From: Ixodes scapularis
Taxonomy: Eukaryota > Arthropoda > Arachnida > Ixodida > Ixodidae
Assembly (NCBI RefSeq): GCF_016920785.2
Contig: NW_024609884.1
Location: 31,974,080-32,038,079, forward strand
Reading direction: 5' to 3'
Length of the DNA: 64,000 nt
The notes beneath the pieces are model-generated. The model ran no database searches. It was given only the letters and a program-made list of their open reading frames with translations, and had not been told where the DNA came from. This document shows positions 10,771 to 21,840 of the stretch, piece by piece. The translations under genes were made by a program, and so were the position numbers. Position 1 is the stretch's first letter. Every line of letters begins with the position of its first letter.

Positions 10771-13626
10771 TATGAAACAGAGAATTTAAAAAAAGAGAGT
10801 GTGAAAAAAGAGAACTTGAAACGAAGTAAATCATGTGTCTGTCTTTAATGCATCCGCGCTTGCGCTTTCGCCTTCAAGTCGTGTTAGGGATAACTTAAGA
10901 GACCCTGTGAATTTTGGAACTGGAAGGCTTTATAGGCAACACTGTCGAAGTGTTGCCAGTAAAGTGTTCCCAGGTCATCCCGGCACAATCCCACACCGCC
11001 TAGTGAGAGTTAAAAAAAGAGTGGGGAAGAAAATTGGCGGGGGAGGGGATAAATCATACTTTTGGTTTCTAGGTGGCGCAAGCTACTGCCCTTTATAAAG
11101 GGTACAGTCGTTAGCATCCATCCATGTTGTTGTAATTTGGGCAGGTGACATGTTCCCGAAGGGTTACGAGAAGTTAGTGGGTGTGAAATGAATGCCGTAA
11201 AAACTCACTCCAACACAATGCAGAAAATAAAAAAATCACGTCATGTTTTGTTTGGCAGACTGCCTATTCGACGTACAAGTTGTACAGCATGTGACGTCAC
11301 GCCTATAGAATCCGCGGGGAAATTTGAATGTTGGTTTTGGCATTCCATTCATTTCTTGTTTTCTCGGTAGCCATTTTGAATTTATAGATAATAAACAGCA
11401 CGCTGGGAAGAATAAAGCACGGGTATTCCCAATGATGTAAATAAGATAATAATAAAAAAAAAAAACTTTAAATATGCTTTGACGGGCACCAATATGAAGC
11501 GCTTCGCTGGTACTTCGTAAGAATACAAAGGGTCGTCGAGCAGTTTTCACTGACATTGAAACTGGTCGAGCTTCGAAGCAGTGACCCCGAGCTTTTCATA
11601 AGAGAAAAGTAAAAAAAAAAAAAAATAATAATAAAAAAAATGCTCGTCAAGTTAACCTCGGCGAATCTGCATAGAGCGCTTACCTACCGAACCTCCGTCT
11701 CCTAAGTAAAAGCGGAGGGCCGAGTTCGGGGGCATTAGAGCCGATTCAGGATGCGTGGCCGTTCCCGCCGCATCGCAGTTGGAGCCTTAAAAATAGAGCA
11801 GTATATACAACAGCGGGAGGTTCCCCCTAAAAGCGATGGTCGCGTCGTGCGGCGCCTGCAGATTCGCCGACTTTCTAAAAGACCAGCCAGACAACCCGCT
11901 TTCAAGCTTCCTCGCACGTTTTCCTTTCACAATAAATAGATATAGACACTTTTTTTCTTTTAAACGGGAGGAGGAAAAAAATAACAAAGAAAAGGGAGGC
12001 AGTACAAGAGACGGAGTTGGAATGAAGCATAACGGCACCGACGGGATGCTTCATTCCAACTTTTACTTGGGAGGTCGATAGATCGATGGGCGGTCATCGC
12101 TCATCGATCGAGCTCAGGTCGGAGAAGGCATTAAACGGGTCAGCGGTACGGGCTCGGGGCCACTGGAGGGCCTTCTCAGAGTGGTTCCGACCTGCCTGTG
12201 CCGAGTCGGCCAACGCTGACGCCTTCGAGTGGGCAGCCTTGAAAAGCGCCCCGCGCGCGTGGGTGCGCGAGCGGGGCTACCCCTGTGCGGGCGAAAGCCG
12301 CTCGGGACGGACTGCGAGGATGCTGCCCGGCCGAGAAGCTTTTTCCGCCGGAGCGCCACGCGCATTCGATTGATCACGCGCTGGCGAAGACTCCGTCGGA
12401 ATTTCGGAGAGGGGGGACATCTTCATTGCGTCTTTCTTGGCGACCATCCACCATACACGCCGTGGCGATGGGACGCCGGGATGTTGCGTGGGCCTTGAAA
12501 CGTGCTATCGGTGTATGAGGGAGGGATTCGGACCGGCAATCATACCACGCGAAGTGTGTATTGGGGCGTTACGTAATCGTAACCCCCGAGAGAAAAATTT
12601 GTTTTTACACATGAGAGCATCAGTTCTGAAAGATGATCCCAGCAGCCTCAACATGCTTACTATAAGACATATTTTAAATTTTGTTCGCTTCTGAAAACAC
12701 GCGTAGCGAGACAATTTTTGTCGATTATTCCGAGTCTCTGGTGGCACTTCTCCCGTCGTCGTAATCTGGACTCGTGCAGAAGCCCAAAGTCTGCGCCCGC
12801 TCGCAGTTTTCTACGGAGACTCGCGCCGGACGTCACTCCTCACTGCCCGAGGCTACGGAAACATGGAGCGCGGAAAAAGGGTCGAACAATAGGGGACAGA
12901 TTACACGCTACTGTTCCTGTCGTTTTTCTTTGTTACTCGATGACGGAAATAGCGAATCGATCAGAGACGGAAGAATGGTGTTCGATTGTAGTGTATTCAC
13001 CCGACGGAGTGCCCGCTATTTCGCCGGCCATACCACCACTCGTTATCGGGCGACGGCACTACGCCCGGACGGCCGTCATCCGAGTCTGAAGTAAAGAAGA
13101 GAACGTCCGCGGTTGACGTCAAGAGGCGAGCGCCGAAGATGGCATGTGTCATCTTTGTTGTACTTTTGCGCGGTGAAGACAGCACGAGGGCAAAAGGCCT
13201 TTTGTTGAAACTCAAGGTCGGAAGACGTGCCGGAGCCGGACCTGCGGGAGCGTCACAAACTTTAGCTACGTTTGGAACGGAAACCGCTGCGGTGGGCGGT
13301 GCGCATAAACTTGACGCTTCTTTCTTATCCACATCATCCCTATAGTCCTCCCTTCCCCCGCAATTTTATTGCTTCGGTCCCGCGTTGCAAAACTTGTTTT
13401 ATTTGTTGTGTCGTGATGTAAAGTTCTCTCTTGATTCGAGATTGTTGGCATTCTTTCCTGTTCGCTACTTTCGCACTGGAATCCTGGAATGTCTTCCCCG
13501 AGCGCTCCTTTCTCCCGTGCACTGATCCAGTCTGAAGGTCGCCACGCGTGTCGCCGTGAGAGGAAAGCTTGATCGGATCATCTGCCTTCGGATAAGTTCT
13601 TTGGTTGTGTTTTCACGTGGAAAGAA
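10771..13626. other. No supported gene; GC-rich patches
   Basis: Contains a poly-A/AAT tract (about 11450-11640), a short hairpin at 12016-12060 and CpG-rich segments at 12080-12490 and 12740-13350. The latter lies just upstream of the candidate first exon at 13627 and could include its promoter and 5' UTR. I see no TATA or initiator pair I would stake a call on. Confidence 0.4.
12016..12060. repeat. Perfect hairpin, 15-bp arms
   Basis: GTTGGAATGAAGCAT at 12016-12030 is exactly complementary to 12046-12060, with a 15-nt spacer. No flanking target duplication. Confidence 0.85.
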
Positions 13627-13702
13627 ATGTTAATGGAGGTAGACTTGACCGAGCCAGCCACTTGTGAAAGCAAAGCGCGAGTAGACGCGCCAACACGATT
13701 GC
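13627..13702 (+). CDS. Candidate first coding exon, unidentified gene
   Basis: ATG at 13627 lies in an A-rich context (aaagaaATG). It opens 25 codons starting MLMEVDLTEPATCESKARVD and ending APTRL, plus one base of the next codon. The frame stops exactly at a consensus donor, C|GTAAGT, at 13703. The exon leaves in phase 1. The 35-nt microexon at 17067-17101 on the same strand accepts phase 1 and continues the frame for 11 codons with no stop. The region upstream is CpG-rich, as expected for a promoter. The peptide matches nothing I recognise. A GTAAGT by chance after a short frame is possible; the phase agreement raises, but does not prove, the call. Confidence 0.4.
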
Positions 13703-14854
13703 GTAAGTTTCACATCTATGGCAATTGGGGTTTTGTTATGTGCTTACTTAGCTTGTTTGGTTGGCTTTTTGCCGGAAACTTGGTTGCGAAAATGACAAGT
13801 CGGTCATTCTTTCGTCACCTCGAGGGATTGATCACCTCCACACGGTAAAATATATGAAGATGTTGGCACCACGAATCCGAACTATAAAGAACTAGCTTAC
13901 TGGTAACCTTTTCGTGACACTCTGCTACTATGAAACAGACACGCAAACAAGCACTCCGTAACACCCAACTTTGTAGGGGCGAAAAGTGTCGACGCCGATC
14001 AGAACCTACCATACGGATACGAGAACATGCACCAGCGCGTATCCACACGGGGACGCAAACCGGCGCGTACAGTTCCTGCGCCCACGTCAGGCGCACCTGT
14101 CTGTGCCTGGGCACGTTTTCGGCGTTGGCGCGCGAGGCACTGCAGCACCAGGAGCGGAAACAGATACGAAAGCGCGCGCATTCGAGAAACGCCGAAGGAC
14201 CGGAGACCGTGGCAGGCACAGGTCCGTGGTCATTGGCGCTTCTCGACGCACACAGAATCGGCGCACAACGGACGCATGCAGAGCAGCCGACGGGCGGGCA
14301 CTCGCCATCCCGGAGAATTGACTCACCGAGCGCCAGGGCAGGTTGAGATTCGCGCGCTCCGAGAGGTGTTTAATCCTTTGGGGCAAGCTGCACGGCCAGG
14401 TCTGCTGGTCGTCCGCGGAGGCGCACTTGAGGCCAACTGGTTTCCTCGGCCGTCCCGCGCTGTCTTCAGCGAGGAGGTCCCGAGGTTGAGGGGGGCACGG
14501 CACTCTTGCAGCGGCTCTCTCTCCTCTCGCGAGAGGGCGGCCGATTCCATTGGGTGTCGGAGGTGCGGTCTTGGCGCTCTGTTGTTGACATCTGCGCTGG
14601 GCTGTTGTGCCTCGCGATCCGCTTGTGGCGCTGTCATTTGCAGGGCTTCTCCTATCGTGGCCCGTGTTTACCCGGCAAGCCTGTAGATTTGCCTGGCTTC
14701 CAGTAATGAAATGTCGACTAGTCTCGCACCCGTCAGTGCAGTAAAGAAAGCTCGGTTGTTGTGTTCACTACTGTCAAAAACAATTATCTTTTTTTTTTTT
14801 TTTTTTCTAAATTTGCCGGACTTTGCGTGCGAAATTTTGCCGCGTTTATTATTT

Positions 14855-14855
14855 T

Positions 14856-14886
<31 letters not shown>

Positions 14887-14887
14887 G
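14855..14887. repeat. (TG)n followed by poly-G
   Basis: About 16 bp of TG repeats runs directly into 17 G residues. Confidence 0.95.
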
Positions 14888-15242
14888 CGTCAAAAATTGA
14901 CCGTTTGTTACTGTGCTCTGGACTGCGGCTGTTCTGTGTTTCCAAGGTATTGATTGAGGGGATGCGGTGAAATCTGAGGTGTTTTTCGGACAATCACGCT
15001 GTCGGTGTGGAGACTTTCGAAGGCGACAAAATGTGGAATTTTTTTTCTTCTTTTCTTTTTTTTGAGCGACTTACGGCCAGTTTATTGTTATCCCCCTTCT
15101 CGTCAGTTCCTCCTCGCTGTCTTTTTTTTTTTTTTTTTTCCTCCGGTCCGGGTTTGGCTCTCCGGGTTTCTTCTCTTCCGCCTGGAATGCGCAGGTGTGT
15201 AGGCCTTTGTGGGCTGGGTCCGAAAACTTTCTTTCCCCGAGG

Positions 15243-15286
15243 CAGCGAGAGAGAGAGGGAGCGAGAGAGGGAGGGAGGGGGGGGAG
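15243..15286. repeat. GA/GAGG-rich microsatellite
   Basis: Purine-only tract of GAGA, GGGA and GGAGG units ending in poly-G. Confidence 0.9.
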
Positions 15287-16832
15287 CCCAGAAAGTGGTT
15301 TCGGACAAAGGCGCTCTTGACGGCCCAGTGACATTAGGGTCAGCTTTTCCCACAGAAAGTTGCCAGGGCTACTTCGGGCAAGGAGATGGCCTTTTTCTTC
15401 TTTTTTTTTTTTCATTTTTCTCTGCTTCTTCTGGTTGCTTGTCTACTCCGCTCGCGCTTTATTTTGACCGGATCTTGTACGACCACTGTCAAATCGTTCT
15501 GTTTCCTTTTCCTTCCTTCCACACAACTGGAAGCATAATTTCCGAAGCTATAACAACAACAACAACAACAACGATTACGTGCACAAGCAAGGCACCTTTT
15601 CTCCGTCGTACCTGTATCCGCATAAGTAATAAACACCCGTACCCCGTGCGGTTTTCTTTCTTTCTTTGCTCGTTCCTCGGGAGCTCCGCTAGGGCTAGCG
15701 TGACTTGCACAAGTCGACGCCGTCACCAGCTCGGTCGCTGAGGCGGGTCTTGTTTATATAACCTTTTCTTTGTCGTTTGTTTCTTTCTCTCTCGCTCGGT
15801 TCAGTTCCGTGCCACGAATGGAGGACGGGACGCATTTGCTTTTAATTGTGCCTCGCTCCGTCGAGGTCCTTTTGTCTCCGTCGGTGCTGCCCCCCGACGC
15901 GCGCGAGAGACCTGCGCCTTTGCAGCCCGGCTTGGCTGCCACGTTCGTCCCCGCTGTGCTTCGTCATTTGTGTGTTTCAGTTCGCGGCTAGCCGATTATT
16001 GCGCCCGGTTCGTCGGACGCGAGAGCCGGCTCCAACGGGGTTGTTGTTGGTGTGCTGGCGCAGGGGCGGCGGGCGCGTGCGCCGTTGATTATCCTAATTG
16101 CAATCTCGGCTGCTTTGCCCGCTTGCAGCTCGGACCTGTGACACTGCCGTGCCGTGTAATGAGGTTTCCGTCTTACGCAGCCGTTTGATCGCTGCGCCCT
16201 TTCGGGTTGTTTTCATTATTAAGTACCAGAGTTGAAACTGGCGTTAACAAACTTCAGCGGGGCTTTATACGCTCCTATAACCTCGCCACGACTGGACCGC
16301 GCCTTTTTATTCGCGCTTTCGGGATTCGTCAGATCCTTTCGATTCGTGCTGGTGATTCAAATTTTGAACGAAAATTTCTGCAAACAGAAAAATGTCGTTC
16401 TCGTCATATTTAACTTTCGCCTGGTTTTAGTTATTGACGCGGTTACCGAAGGCGACGCTTGGCTGCTTTGTGTAGTAATACAACATTATTCGAAGTCAGA
16501 GGGGGCGGGGGCATGGGCATGCGATAAAGAACACGTTATTTAAGCATTCTGGGAAGATTTCTTGCCTGCGACTTCACCCACGCGTATCGCGCACAGTAAG
16601 CCTCGCTTGAATATTAAATGCCGAGGGAGGCCAAATATGCACGACAAGTTTCTATATTTACGTTCTCTTACACAGTGGTGCTACCTCGCTACCTATTTTA
16701 AGCGTCTTAGCAGCGAGATATGATTCGAGATGAGACTGAACAAGATTAAACACTTTTAAGAATTAAATCGCGTGACCAAACTGCTGTTGCCTTCAACATA
16801 TCAACCTACCTTGCATCAATATTGAATACCGA

Positions 16833-16850
16833 GGGGGGGGGGGGGGGGGG
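16833..16850. repeat. Poly-G tract
   Basis: Eighteen consecutive G residues on the plus strand, a potential G-quadruplex. Confidence 0.95.
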
Positions 16851-17043
16851 ACGACAAATTTAAGATGTTGATCGGGTAACGAAACTGCTGGTCGTTCGAT
16901 GTATCAACGTGCTTGTTTTCCAATGCACCCTGCAAATCGGTCCGTACTGTTCGACGTTGAAGGTTTTATATACTGTTGAAAGAAACGTTTTCACGGTGAT
17001 TTCATAAACGCGCCAGTATGCTTCTGAAGGTGATATGCTAACC

Positions 17044-17072
17044 CTATCTTCACTTCTCTCCTCTAGGTAAGC
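17044..17072 (+). promoter_or_regulatory. Candidate recursive splice site (acceptor fused to donor)
   Basis: A pyrimidine tract (tatcttcacttctctcctct) ends in AG at 17065-17066 and is immediately followed by GTAAGC at 17067. Juxtaposed acceptor and donor motifs define recursive splice sites, which remove long introns in steps and were first described in Drosophila. Here a second donor, CAG|GTGAGT, lies 35 nt downstream. The site could therefore be a zero-length ratchet point or the start of a short recursive-splice exon. Confidence 0.45.
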
Positions 17073-17101
17073 ATTCTGTGACCTGTATCAGCCGCTGGCA
17101 G
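17067..17101 (+). CDS. Candidate 35-nt microexon
   Basis: Bounded by a strong acceptor (17065-17066 AG after about 20 pyrimidine-rich bases) and a perfect CAG|GTGAGT donor at 17102. Two of three frames hit a stop. The open frame takes GT as the last two bases of a split codon and reads KHSVTCISRWQ, leaving in phase 0. The incoming phase is exactly what the candidate exon at 13627-13702 supplies. The microexon begins GTAAGC, so re-splicing from its own 5' end could remove it (see the recursive-site entry). I do not recognise the peptide and found no convincing next exon. Confidence 0.4.
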
Positions 17102-19026
17102 GTGAGTGGTGCTGATCGCTTTCAGTGTCGATTGGGTGGTATGCAAACTTAAATAGCTACACATTTGGTTGCTCTTAGAAGTACGTGTCGTTTGACGGTC
17201 GCTAGGTTACACCTCCATGTGACGAGTTAGTTCCTGCCTGGCTGGCGGTCGTCATATATACATGCTCAGGCTAGAAGTCCTAACATTTCACCGCCCTGTG
17301 AATCGCGCGAATACTGGCGGCTGAGCGTTCGCGCTCTCGGCATCGCGGTGTGTACCGTCGTCATCGATGCTGCGTTCTCTCGTCCGAGAGAAAGATCTAG
17401 CAGACGAAACGTGCGTCCCCAGTCGACTACACGTTGCGGATCATGTATCGTTAAGCCGGTCGATGACTAGCGCCAGCAAATCTCTCCTTTCCTTTTGTCG
17501 ACCATTTCTCTCGGTTTCAACACAAATTCTTATTCGGTCGCCAAAAATTAAAGCGCTTAAAAAAAAAAAAGAAAAAGAGGCACGGTGTCTTTGACTTTAA
17601 AAAGTTTCCGGCGATTTTTTTTTTTTTTTTTTCAAATGCACATAAAATTTTGCGGAGAGCGCGCTTTGTATGCATTGCACACGGCTGGGTGTTGAGTGGA
17701 TGAAATGAGCTACCATGGGGGGGGGGGGGGGGGGGGGGGGAGGAGGAGGAGGAGGAGGGGGGGAGCGTCGTGAATACCGCTCGACCGTGCCTGGCACTCG
17801 GCACGTCTAAACAGCCGGCCGGCCTCTCCCTCGTTGCCTGCGCACTCGAGATGGAATCCCTGAAATTCTCGCAAATGGAGGAAAACGGCGCTATATGTAT
17901 AGCTGTGCGCGTGCCCCGGGGGCTGTTTCGGTGTCTTGTTGGCGTGTGTTGGGCCCCGCTGGCCTGGATATTGTCCGGGCGTGTAATGAGGCTGCTGCAC
18001 CGTCGCGGCCGCCACTGGCGCTTTCGGATTCTTGCTCCGCTTTAGCCCTGGGCTTGACTGGCAATGCTGCGAGGAGGAGGAATAAACTTGATTATGCCTG
18101 TATTTGAGGGGCCCAGCACCGTTGGCGCGCCGACGTAGCCGCCTCGCTGGCGTTGTTCGCAGTGTGCTCGGTTGCTTGCGCGCTGGCTTTAAGGGCGGTT
18201 TTTTCTTTCAATGAGTCCATATGGCTTGACCCAAAGTTTGGGTGAGGACGAATTTGAGATTCCTGATTTTATTATCTGTTTCGCGTAGGTATAGCTCCGC
18301 GTGCATTCGATACGCGCCGCGTGATTTAAATATTGCTTCTATAGGGACGCGAACCTGTTCTCGCACTTGCACTTGACGACAGATTGATACGTTTTGGACT
18401 CTTTTTGCTAAGTTCTGTTTGAAAAAGCTGGTATCGTCACAACCAAGTGGGACAGACTGTACACCAAGTCCGTGAACTCCTATACACCTTTCTTTACGCG
18501 GAACATGCGCGTGTTAGGACGCAATCACAGCCACGGGGTTAGAAGGCCGATGCTTCTTTGGTGCACCAAGCAAGTTCATCGCAGACCACCTATAATTTCT
18601 TGTTTTGGAATCCTTCCCACGTTGGAATTGGGAAAAACTCGGTTTCTCCTTTTTTTTTTTTATTCTGTTTAGAAGAGGGTAGTAAAATGGTTGTCGGGAC
18701 GTTCTCAGCAAGAACCATACTTTGTTTCACTTGAAGTCTTAGTTCAACTGACGCTACAAGTCGATAAGGCCAATCAGAGAGCTCCAAAAAGTGCAACGTC
18801 ACAACATTCATGCATTCATCGTATCTTGTGCTGCGTCTTGTATAAGCGACTAAGCCAATCAAGCGCAGTGAATGCATCGTGACCTCGCAACTTTAGTATG
18901 TGTATCCGTGTTTGTGTGCCCTCTATCGGCTGTGACCGCGCTCTTTCTTATGGTGAGAAACAAAATATAGCTTTCTCACAATCGAAACGTCCTCAGCCGT
19001 CTCGTAAAGAAGTTTATGGTGTACAG
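17102..19026. other. No supported gene
   Basis: Unique sequence with poly-A and poly-T tracts at 17560 and 17617. If the 17.1-kb microexon is real, this is intronic. No further exon with both splice sites was recognised. Confidence 0.35.
17717..17763. repeat. Poly-G then (AGG)n
   Basis: Twenty-four G residues followed by AGG trinucleotides and a further G run. Reading-frame artefacts rich in proline come from the opposite strand of this tract. Confidence 0.95.
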
Positions 19027-19343
19027 CAGTGGTTCCCAAATAGGGGTCCGCGGACCCCAGGGGGTCCGCGAAAACACTTCTGCATGGGGTCCGCGAGACC
19101 CCCAACAAAAAAAAAATCTTTTTTTTTTAGTTGGCACGTTTTTTGTAGTTTGAAGCGCAAATGTGCCTTTGTTTTATGTTTTTCTGCTACGTAGAAATAA
19201 AAGGCACCTGTTTCATGCTCCAGATGTGTTAACTTACTTACGCCCCCCCCCCCCCCCCCCCTCTCCCCCCGCTGGAAGGGGTCCCCCATCACTGCCAGCG
19301 GTCCGCAAGGGGTCCCCGACACATCCATGGCTGGGAACCACTG
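19027..19343. mobile_element. hAT MITE with perfect 8-bp target duplication
   Basis: The left end CAGTGGTTCCCAAATAGGGG and the right end, reverse-complemented CAGTGGTTCCCAGCCATGGA, share the TIR CAGTGGTTCCCA. GTGTACAG flanks both sides exactly (19019-19026 and 19344-19351). An 8-bp duplication and a CAGTG-starting TIR define hAT elements. The 317-bp body is rich in GGGGTCCGCGG repeats plus A, T and C tracts and has no transposase. The intact duplication implies a fairly recent insertion. Confidence 0.93.
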
Positions 19344-19689
19344 GTGTACAGGATCAGGCCACTTGTGCATGATGCGCCGCGTACTAGCTAGCACGGGCAG
19401 CTTGCGCGTGAAGGCAGCTTTGCCAGGATTGCACGCGCTTGTTCAGACGAGCATGAGACATGGCGACGGTCATGCACCTGCTTGCGGAGCCCGTTGATAA
19501 AGTTCACGCCCGAAACACAAGAAACGCACCAGGAGACAAGGCATGCAGCGAGACCGCACAAAAGCCTGTGTCCACGCGCACTCGCGTAAAAACGGAACAA
19601 AGTCACGCGCGCGCGCCCTTGCCTCTGCAACTATGGACATAACTCGAGATGGGCGGGGCCGCGTGTCTTTTTCTTTTAGGCTGGCTCTT

Positions 19690-19890
19690 ACAGCATCGTC
19701 CGCGTACGTTACGTTGTGTTACGGCAGCTTGCGTCTGCTTGTCGAAAGTAACCGGAACATGCATGCTTCGTGTCAAGCGTGGCAAGCAGCTGAAGGAGTA
19801 GCCTTGCACGCGACATTCCAGGCACGGATGTTCCGGTGACTTCTAACGTAACGTAAGCAAACGCCTCTGTGTGATTGGGCCTTCTGTAGA
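19690..19890. repeat. Copy 2 of the dispersed repeat
   Basis: Carries the GAGTAGCCTTGCACGCGACA block shared with 2905-3030 and 35495-35665. It is flanked by TACGTTACGTTGTGTTACGG on the left and inverted AACGTAACGTAAGCAAACGC on the right, so the copy is a weak foldback. Confidence 0.6.
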
Positions 19891-19979
19891 AATTTCAGTT
19901 TCGAGATTGCGACACTCTCAAGAAAAAAGGGTGTATCGTTACACCCTTTGTCCCATATAATACACCCCAGAACTTCAAT

Positions 19980-21165
19980 TCGACGTACAGCGAGCGCCCT
20001 ACAGTCGAACAGACGGCCCGAAATTTTATGAGGGGCTTGATAGCCGTGTGGTACAACTTAATAACATAGCTAATGTACGTTTTACTGACTACAAAAAAAA
20101 TATATATATATATAATAATAATTGGGGTTTTCTTGGCCCTGCTGTAAAAACTTAGTGTTTTCTTTATCTGGTCTTTGATACGTACTTTAGCTATTTATAA
20201 AGTTATATCCAGTCATGTACACGTTACTAAAAATAAGTAATCGATTACAATTACTATTACTCTTGGCTAAAGAGTATTCGATTAGATTACTTGATTACTC
20301 GGCAGCAAAAGTAACTGGACATTACTTTAAGAAGTAATCGTTACTTTTCCGATTACTTCATTATGTGAAGACTTACAACTTTAGCGCTCATAACAATGAA
20401 CTACCTCGAACCTCGAAACCTTGCTTGTCGCAAAGACCACGTAGGAAAATATGTGATCTTGACGTGTATTTGAACTGGCTTTGTTATATTTTGCATCCGC
20501 TTTAGACATTCTTCGGTTCTGGCTCTCCTAGGGGCTGCGAGTAGGTGCCGTAAGCAGGATTGTTTTGTGTTTTTTTTTTGTTTTTTTTTTCGTATTTCTG
20601 TGTGTGTGCGCGAGGGGGCTAGTTTGAACGAAGGACTTACGAAGACTCATTCTGCTCCCTCAGACTTCGTCCTGAATGGCCTTTGTCGTGCACTGGGGCT
20701 TTCCTGGGGCTCCCCAATCCCATTCCCAGCTAAAAAAAGAGGAAAGAAAAGAAAAACCTGACATCTTACAGAAACTATACATACAGAGAAGTTGACCTTG
20801 TTTCCTACAGGTCCGCAGAAAAAAAAAAAATTTGTGTTGGAAAAAGACGCAAATTTTATTTCTGTCATTTCATTAAAAAAAAGGTGTCTGTGTGTGTGTG
20901 TGTGGGGGGGGGGGGGGTTACCGTGGAAAATTAGTAACGGTTACAAGTAATTTTTATTACTTCAAGAAGTAATCAGATTACTATTATGATTACTGCCTAC
21001 TAAAAGTAATCAACTGATTACAAAATTACTCCAAAAAGTAATCGATTACAAGTAATTTGATTACTTGTAATGCTTACGGTACAAGTCTGGTTATATCGCA
21101 CCATTTTCAAGCCCCTCGTAAAATTTGGGGCCGTCTGTTCAACTATAGTGCTCAGTACGAGCATG
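19980..21165. mobile_element. Large inverted-repeat element with GTAATCGATTAC subrepeats
   Basis: The left arm near 19998-20035 (gaacagacggcccgaaattt, then tatgaggggcttga) has its inverted counterpart at about 21105-21145 (tcaagcccctcgtaaaattt, then ggggccgtctgttc). Inside each arm are clusters of AAGTAATCGATTAC-like units (20230-20370 and 20935-21075), themselves mostly palindromic. The centre has poly-A/T, TG and poly-G tracts and no transposase. Subterminal palindromic repeats of this type are common in hAT-related elements. I could not fix the outer ends or a target duplication. Confidence 0.65.
20885..20917. repeat. (TG)n followed by poly-G
   Basis: About 20 bp of TG repeats plus 13 G, inside the inverted-repeat element. 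Confidence 0.95.
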
Positions 21166-21710
21166 CAGTTGCAAGTTTGTATTTAAAACTGAAACCAATA
21201 GGAGGTGTTGCCATTATTGAAGATTGTGATATTTTCCCAGTGGGGTACTCGCGCCTTACAACATATACACGAGTACTGCGGTGAGTGAGCGCCTTTCTTT
21301 TCCCACTTTTTTATTGTTTCGCCCAAATAAAATGACACAATGTTATTAGTCTGTCATTTGTAAATTTTCATGTTTATAAAATATGCATCTGCTTGAAGTG
21401 GGTTTTACAAAGCAAAAAGGAAAATAAATATTGATATTTACTTTCTTTTGAGCGCATTTTCTGGACTGAGTGTCAGTGTCACGGACTCCCAAGACAATTT
21501 CGTAACTGCAATCACTTTTCCAGCGATGGGAAATGTCTCTGGAAGGATGATGGCTTATTTTATAGATATGATAAAACAGTATACGATAAAATTGCTTTCT
21601 CCGTGTTCTGACACAAAGAGTCCTTTGTTCAAAAGTAAGCAGACGGCTTTTAGGATACCACCCGGACAATTGTTTTTAATTTTTTTATTCGTGCTTGATT
21701 TTACGATGTA

Positions 21711-21840
21711 AAATGAATGCGCGGATCGAGGGTCGGATGCGGATCGGACGCCGATATAATTATTTAAGAGCATGACGGATATGTGATTTGGATACGAATA
21801 CGAAGTCCGCGGATGCGGATTGTATGCGGATGATCAACCT
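21711..21840. repeat. Degenerate GCGGAT-rich repeat
   Basis: Repeated GCGGATC/GATGCGGAT words with substitutions over about 130 bp (GGTCGGATGCGGATCGGACG and later variants). Confidence 0.6.

Larger units (their letters stand above)
13703..17043 (+). other. Putative intron 1 of the 13.6-kb candidate gene; GC-rich and microsatellite content
   Basis: Contains CpG-rich DNA at 13980-14660 and 15750-16110, long homopolymers and the microsatellites listed separately. Long open frames here (for example around 15007-15741) translate to phenylalanine- and arginine-rich low-complexity sequence and are not credible genes. No other exon with both splice sites was found. Confidence 0.35.

Noticed and set aside
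15007..15741. 244-codon plus-strand open frame
   Set aside because: Built from poly-T (Phe) tracts, GA repeat (Arg-Glu) and ACA repeat (Thr); low complexity, no motif.
18720..18880. Possible MITE around two AATCA(G/A)-containing words
   Set aside because: Inverted similarity is limited to short words and no ends or target duplication could be placed.
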